Shown here piece by piece: positions 6,286 through 8,251 of a stretch of DNA of 8,251 nucleotides; the stretch's first letter is position 1; every line of letters starts with the position of its first letter. The stretch comes from an uncultured Actinomycetes bacterium. GTDB taxonomy: Bacteria > Actinomycetota > Thermoleophilia > Solirubrobacterales > Solirubrobacteraceae. The stretch lies in NCBI GenBank assembly GCA_937888775.1, contig CALAQT010000163.1:1-8251 (forward strand). Direction: 5' to 3'. The notes beneath the pieces were generated by a model that ran no database searches, was not told the origin of the DNA, and saw only the letters and a program-made list of their open reading frames with translations. Position numbers and translations under genes: made by a program.

Positions 6286-7042
6286 TCACCCCACTCCGGC
6301 CGGAGACATGTCGCCCGCCGGCTCGGGCACGTCGCCGGCGATCCGGTGAACGCGCTCCGCGCGCTCCTTGAGGTTGGCCAGCTGGCGGATCTGCATGATC
6401 CAGTGCGCCGGCTCCCAGAACAGCAGGTCGCCGATCGCGGTCAGCGCCCGAGGATGCGACGCGGCATATCCACTGACGAGGAGTCGAGTGAGGCCTCCCG
6501 GCAGCTCGTTCAGGACGAACCGCCACGACGAGTCGCTGTAGAACCGCGGTCTCGGGCCGGCCGGGTCGAACGGGCGGCCGTCGAGATGCAGCGATGCCCG
6601 CAACCCGAGAAACCGCCCCGGGTCAAGCGCGGCGACCTCGAACCACGAGCGACCGCTCGGCATCGACGGCCACCGATCGCCAACCGCGACCCGCTGCCAT
6701 TCCGGGTGGATCTGATCGGCGCTCGGGCGACCGCCGTTGTCAAGCCGATCCCAGCTGTACCAGCCCGCCCGGTCACAGCCCATCTGCACCAGCCACGACC
6801 ACACCTCCCCGGGCGCCGCGTCGATCGTCACAGCCATCGTGCCGCCTCGCGTGCTGCCCGGGATCAGATCGGCGCCCGGGAACGGCGCGCGAAGCTCCTC
6901 ATCGGTGGCGCCCCAGCTACCGAAACCGTGGCCAGATGAAACCGCGATACACGCCGGTCAGCAGTCCGGCGGCCGCCAGCCGGATGCAAGCTTTCGAGCG
7001 GCATTCCGATCCGGCGGGCGTAAGGGCGGCTTTCCCTGTCAC
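6286..7042 (-). pseudogene. SRPBCC-family protein with N-terminal helix (copy B), one-base frameshift
   Basis: The main uninterrupted part (183 codons from an internal ATG at 6837) encodes VTIDAAPGEVWSWLVQMG, GWYSWDRLDN, a HPEWQ segment and a C-terminal WIMQIRQLANLKERAER helix. Upstream in the same frame lies WGATDEELRAPFPGADLIPG, the family signature, but no start codon. The helix preceding it, RLAAAGLLTGVYRGFIWP, is encoded in the adjacent frame, which hits a TAG at 6917-6919. Removing one base between 6919 and 6925 joins both parts into a 251-residue protein starting at the GTG at 7042. That GTG overlaps the preceding gene's TGA (GTGA), with AAGGGCGAG just upstream, which supports the start. 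It is paralogous to 841-1488. Either a sequence error or a young pseudogene explains it. Confidence 0.72.
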
Positions 7043-7269
7043 GACTCGCCCTTGCGGCGCCCGAACGTGAAGTAAGCGAGCGGTCCAACGAAATTGATCA
7101 GGCAGAGCAGGCGCCAGCGCGTCTTCGACCCGCATATGAGGGGCGCCGGTCGCCGTTGAATATCTCGCTCGGCCGCGATCAACAGTCCAAGCTGCACCGT
7201 CGCGAGCACCACGATTCCAGCCTGCCGCCAGCGTGCAAGCTCGCTGAACCTAGCCCGAAATCGACGCAT
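7039..7269 (-). CDS. PLDc_N-like two-helix membrane peptide
   Basis: The 76-residue protein has two hydrophobic helices (about 17-33 and 52-68), separated by a basic loop with RDIQRRPAPLI, and ends FVGPLAYFTFGRRKGES. This matches the phospholipase D/nuclease N-terminal (PLDc_N) membrane domain, which in actinobacteria often occurs alone and is not itself catalytic; its function is unknown. The start lies 2 nt after the stop of the flavodoxin gene and its TGA overlaps the GTG of the following SRPBCC gene, so it is the second gene of a coupled operon. No distinct Shine-Dalgarno site is seen, consistent with coupling. Confidence 0.75.
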   Translation of the reverse strand: MRRFRARFSELARWRQAGIVVLATVQLGLLIAAERDIQRRPAPLICGSKTRWRLLCLINFVGPLAYFTFGRRKGES

Positions 7270-7271
7270 CG

Positions 7272-7781
7272 CTACCGCGCAGCCTGCTCAGCGGTCAGCT
7301 CCGACGCGACCTCGCCGGCAAAGGCATCGATCGCGTCCCAGTCCCTGCAGTCGCCCTCCGGTGCGTGAACGGCCTTCGCCGCCGCACGCTCGGCAAACCC
7401 GAGCGACGCTCGCTCGAGCCGACCGGCGAACACACGGTGCCCGCGCGCCCGAACAACGTCGATCAGATGCTCTGCGTCGGCCGACTCGCCCGCCGGGATC
7501 AAATGATCCGGCGGTCCGAGCGGTCCCGAGCTGAACAGCCACACCGGCACCGACGACAGCTCCGTCGCGTGCTGAGCGACGAACTCGCGAGCCGTCTTCA
7601 ACCAGCGGCCCATGTAGATCGCGCTGCCGACAACCACCGCGTCGAACCCGTCAAGGCGTGCAACGTGGTCGACCGGCCACGCTTCCGCGTGAATACCCCG
7701 CTCCGTGAGCCCGTCGGCGATCGCCTCGACGATCTCAAGGGTCGAGTCATGACGGGACGCCGCCGTGACGAGCACGCGCAC
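7272..7781 (-). CDS. Flavodoxin-domain protein, HemG-like (copy B)
   Basis: The 169-residue protein is a flavodoxin of the same type as copy A at 245-844. It shares the order LVTAASRHDSTLEIV (4-18, FMN-phosphate loop), FDAVVVGSAIYMGRWLKTAREFV (46-68), PVWLFSSGPLG (79-89), GHRVFAG (114-120) and the terminal CRDWDAIDAFAGEV (145-158). The loop glycine of copy A (YGST) is aspartate here (HDST), which could weaken FMN binding. I chose the GTG at 7781 because GGAGGTGA lies 5 nt upstream; the frame extends to an ATG at 7874, but that extra part has no family similarity, and the GTG at 7790 would sit directly on the GGGGAG. It is the first gene of the five-gene operon. The electron partner is unknown. 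Confidence 0.85.
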   Translation of the reverse strand: MRVLVTAASRHDSTLEIVEAIADGLTERGIHAEAWPVDHVARLDGFDAVVVGSAIYMGRWLKTAREFVAQHATELSSVPVWLFSSGPLGPPDHLIPAGESADAEHLIDVVRARGHRVFAGRLERASLGFAERAAAKAVHAPEGDCRDWDAIDAFAGEVASELTAEQAAR

Positions 7782-8078
7782 GACGCTCACCTCCCCGACC
7801 TCGCAAACCGAAGCCCGCCCAGTCTCGGCATCATGGCTTAGGGACCGAGCGGCGGTACGTGGAAGCACGAGCAACGGGCAGCATTGTTGAACATCCGATA
7901 GCTCCTAAGGAGGTTGCACAACTGACCATATGACGTGAACGGCTGTCTCCCATCCGGAGCGCATCCCGGTCTCGGCACGGTCTTCTACGCAACTCGTCGG
8001 CGGGCTCTGAAGGGCCTTGCGAAAGGCGGGCCGAACCGAAATCAGCGGCCGTCCATGCCATGCGCGGTCACGCACGAC
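7782..8078. other. Intergenic region upstream of the five-gene operon
   Basis: No gene is supported, and the middle is less GC-rich than its surroundings, as expected for a promoter region. Two short inverted repeats abut at 7902-7922: CTCCT/AGGAG around one base (7902-7912), then GTTG/CAAC around two bases (7913-7922). On the minus strand a TTGTGC (7921-7916) and TATCGG separated by 15 nt could be a weak promoter reading into the flavodoxin gene, but the spacing is short. The plus strand has a perfect TAAGGAGGT (7906-7914) without a start codon at a usable distance. Confidence 0.35.
7787..7794 (-). promoter_or_regulatory. Strong Shine-Dalgarno site fixing the GTG start at 7781
   Basis: The minus strand reads GGAGGTGA at 7794-7787, a near-complete match to the anti-Shine-Dalgarno sequence, 5 nt before GTG at 7781. 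It decides the start of flavodoxin copy B and marks the likely first cistron of the operon. Confidence 0.75.
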
Positions 8079-8251
8079 CTATACCAATTCCGGGGCGCCG
8101 ACAGGCTCCCGGCTGTTCGGTGCGCATTCCCGTATTGCGACGCCGAGGCCCCTGACCGGGACGCCCTGATCGGACGTTCTCGGCGTCCGCTGAGCCATCC
8201 GGATCCGCACGTGCACCGTCATCGTCGGCGTCCGGAGCAACGTCCGCGGAG
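8079..8251 (-). CDS. Possible partial CDS running off the right edge
   Basis: A minus-strand frame is open from the window edge to a TAG at 8079-8081. Its first 37 codons from the edge are almost all G- or C-ending, the strongest coding bias in this end region. It reads TMTVHVRIRMAQRTPRTSDQ and then on to an end at GAPELV. I do not recognise a family, and the start could be the ATG at 8222 or lie outside the window. The last third loses the codon bias, so the true end may differ. A 9-bp inverted repeat lies inside it. Confidence 0.25.
   Translation of the reverse strand, partial: PRTLLRTPTMTVHVRIRMAQRTPRTSDQGVPVRGLGVAIRECAPNSREPVGAPELV
8139..8187. repeat. 9-bp inverted repeat enclosing an imperfect 13/14-bp tandem repeat
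   Basis: GACGCCGAG (8139-8147) is the exact reverse complement of CTCGGCGTC (8179-8187). The loop between them holds CCCTGACCGGGACG (8150-8163) followed at once by CCCTGATCGGACG (8164-8176), which differ by one substitution and one missing G. The structure could be a terminator, an operator or chance in GC-rich DNA; it lies within the possible partial coding frame at the right edge. Confidence 0.4.

Noticed and set aside
7836..7860. Possible DosR-like box around AGGGACC upstream of the right operon
   Set aside because: Only a half-site-like GGGAC is present, without the symmetric partner needed for a dormancy-regulator box. Other GGGAC occurrences in the window lie inside genes.
7831..8061. 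76-codon minus-strand frame from the ATG at 8061
   Set aside because: No codon bias, no family similarity, and it ends before the well-supported Shine-Dalgarno site and start of the flavodoxin gene.
7935..8251. Plus-strand frame open from a GTG at 7935 to the window edge, behind a perfect TAAGGAGGT
   Set aside because: The spacing from the Shine-Dalgarno-like site to GTG is about 20 nt, third-position GC is only moderate, and the translated product has no recognisable family pattern. Open frames of this length are frequent by chance in GC-rich DNA.

Overview
The window is GC-rich DNA with dense, mostly minus-strand gene packing, strong G/C preference at third codon positions and frequent 4-nt stop/start overlaps. 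Together with the families present (universal stress protein, TPC-type metal P-type ATPase, HemG-like flavodoxins, several SRPBCC proteins, PLDc_N-type membrane peptide, DUF5661), this suggests an Actinomycetota chromosome, possibly a Thermoleophilia-like soil lineage. The lineage is an inference from gene families and codon bias; there is no rRNA, tRNA or taxonomic marker. I see no transposase, phage gene or CRISPR array.

Layout from left to right. Positions 1-226 hold no assignable gene. Two back-to-back hairpins at 227-260 close a minus-strand gene set. That set is, in transcription order, a C-terminally truncated universal stress protein (2850-3251), an SRPBCC domain fused to a three-helix membrane domain (1933-2721), a short frameshifted coding remnant (1734-1908), an SRPBCC protein with an N-terminal helix (841-1488) and a flavodoxin (245-844) that starts inside the SRPBCC stop codon. 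The only confident plus-strand gene is a complete heavy-metal P-type ATPase (3346-5277), divergent from the stress protein. Converging on it is a tight minus-strand operon: flavodoxin (7272-7781), PLDc_N-like membrane peptide (7039-7269), SRPBCC protein (6286-7042), SRPBCC-like protein (5651-6281) and DUF5661 protein (5311-5610). Positions 7782-8078 look like its upstream regulatory region, and a partial minus-strand reading frame runs off the right edge.

Two observations stand out. First, the operons on both sides of the ATPase carry paralogous pairs of SRPBCC protein and flavodoxin, so the block looks like a duplicated redox/lipophilic-ligand module around a metal transporter and a stress protein. 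This recalls stress or dormancy gene sets of Actinomycetota, but the function is inferred. Second, three genes contain what look like single-base insertions. Removing one base from each gives full-length proteins that fit the family pattern and the operon overlaps. The window therefore has either local sequence errors or several young pseudogenes, and an automatic annotation would miss or truncate these genes.
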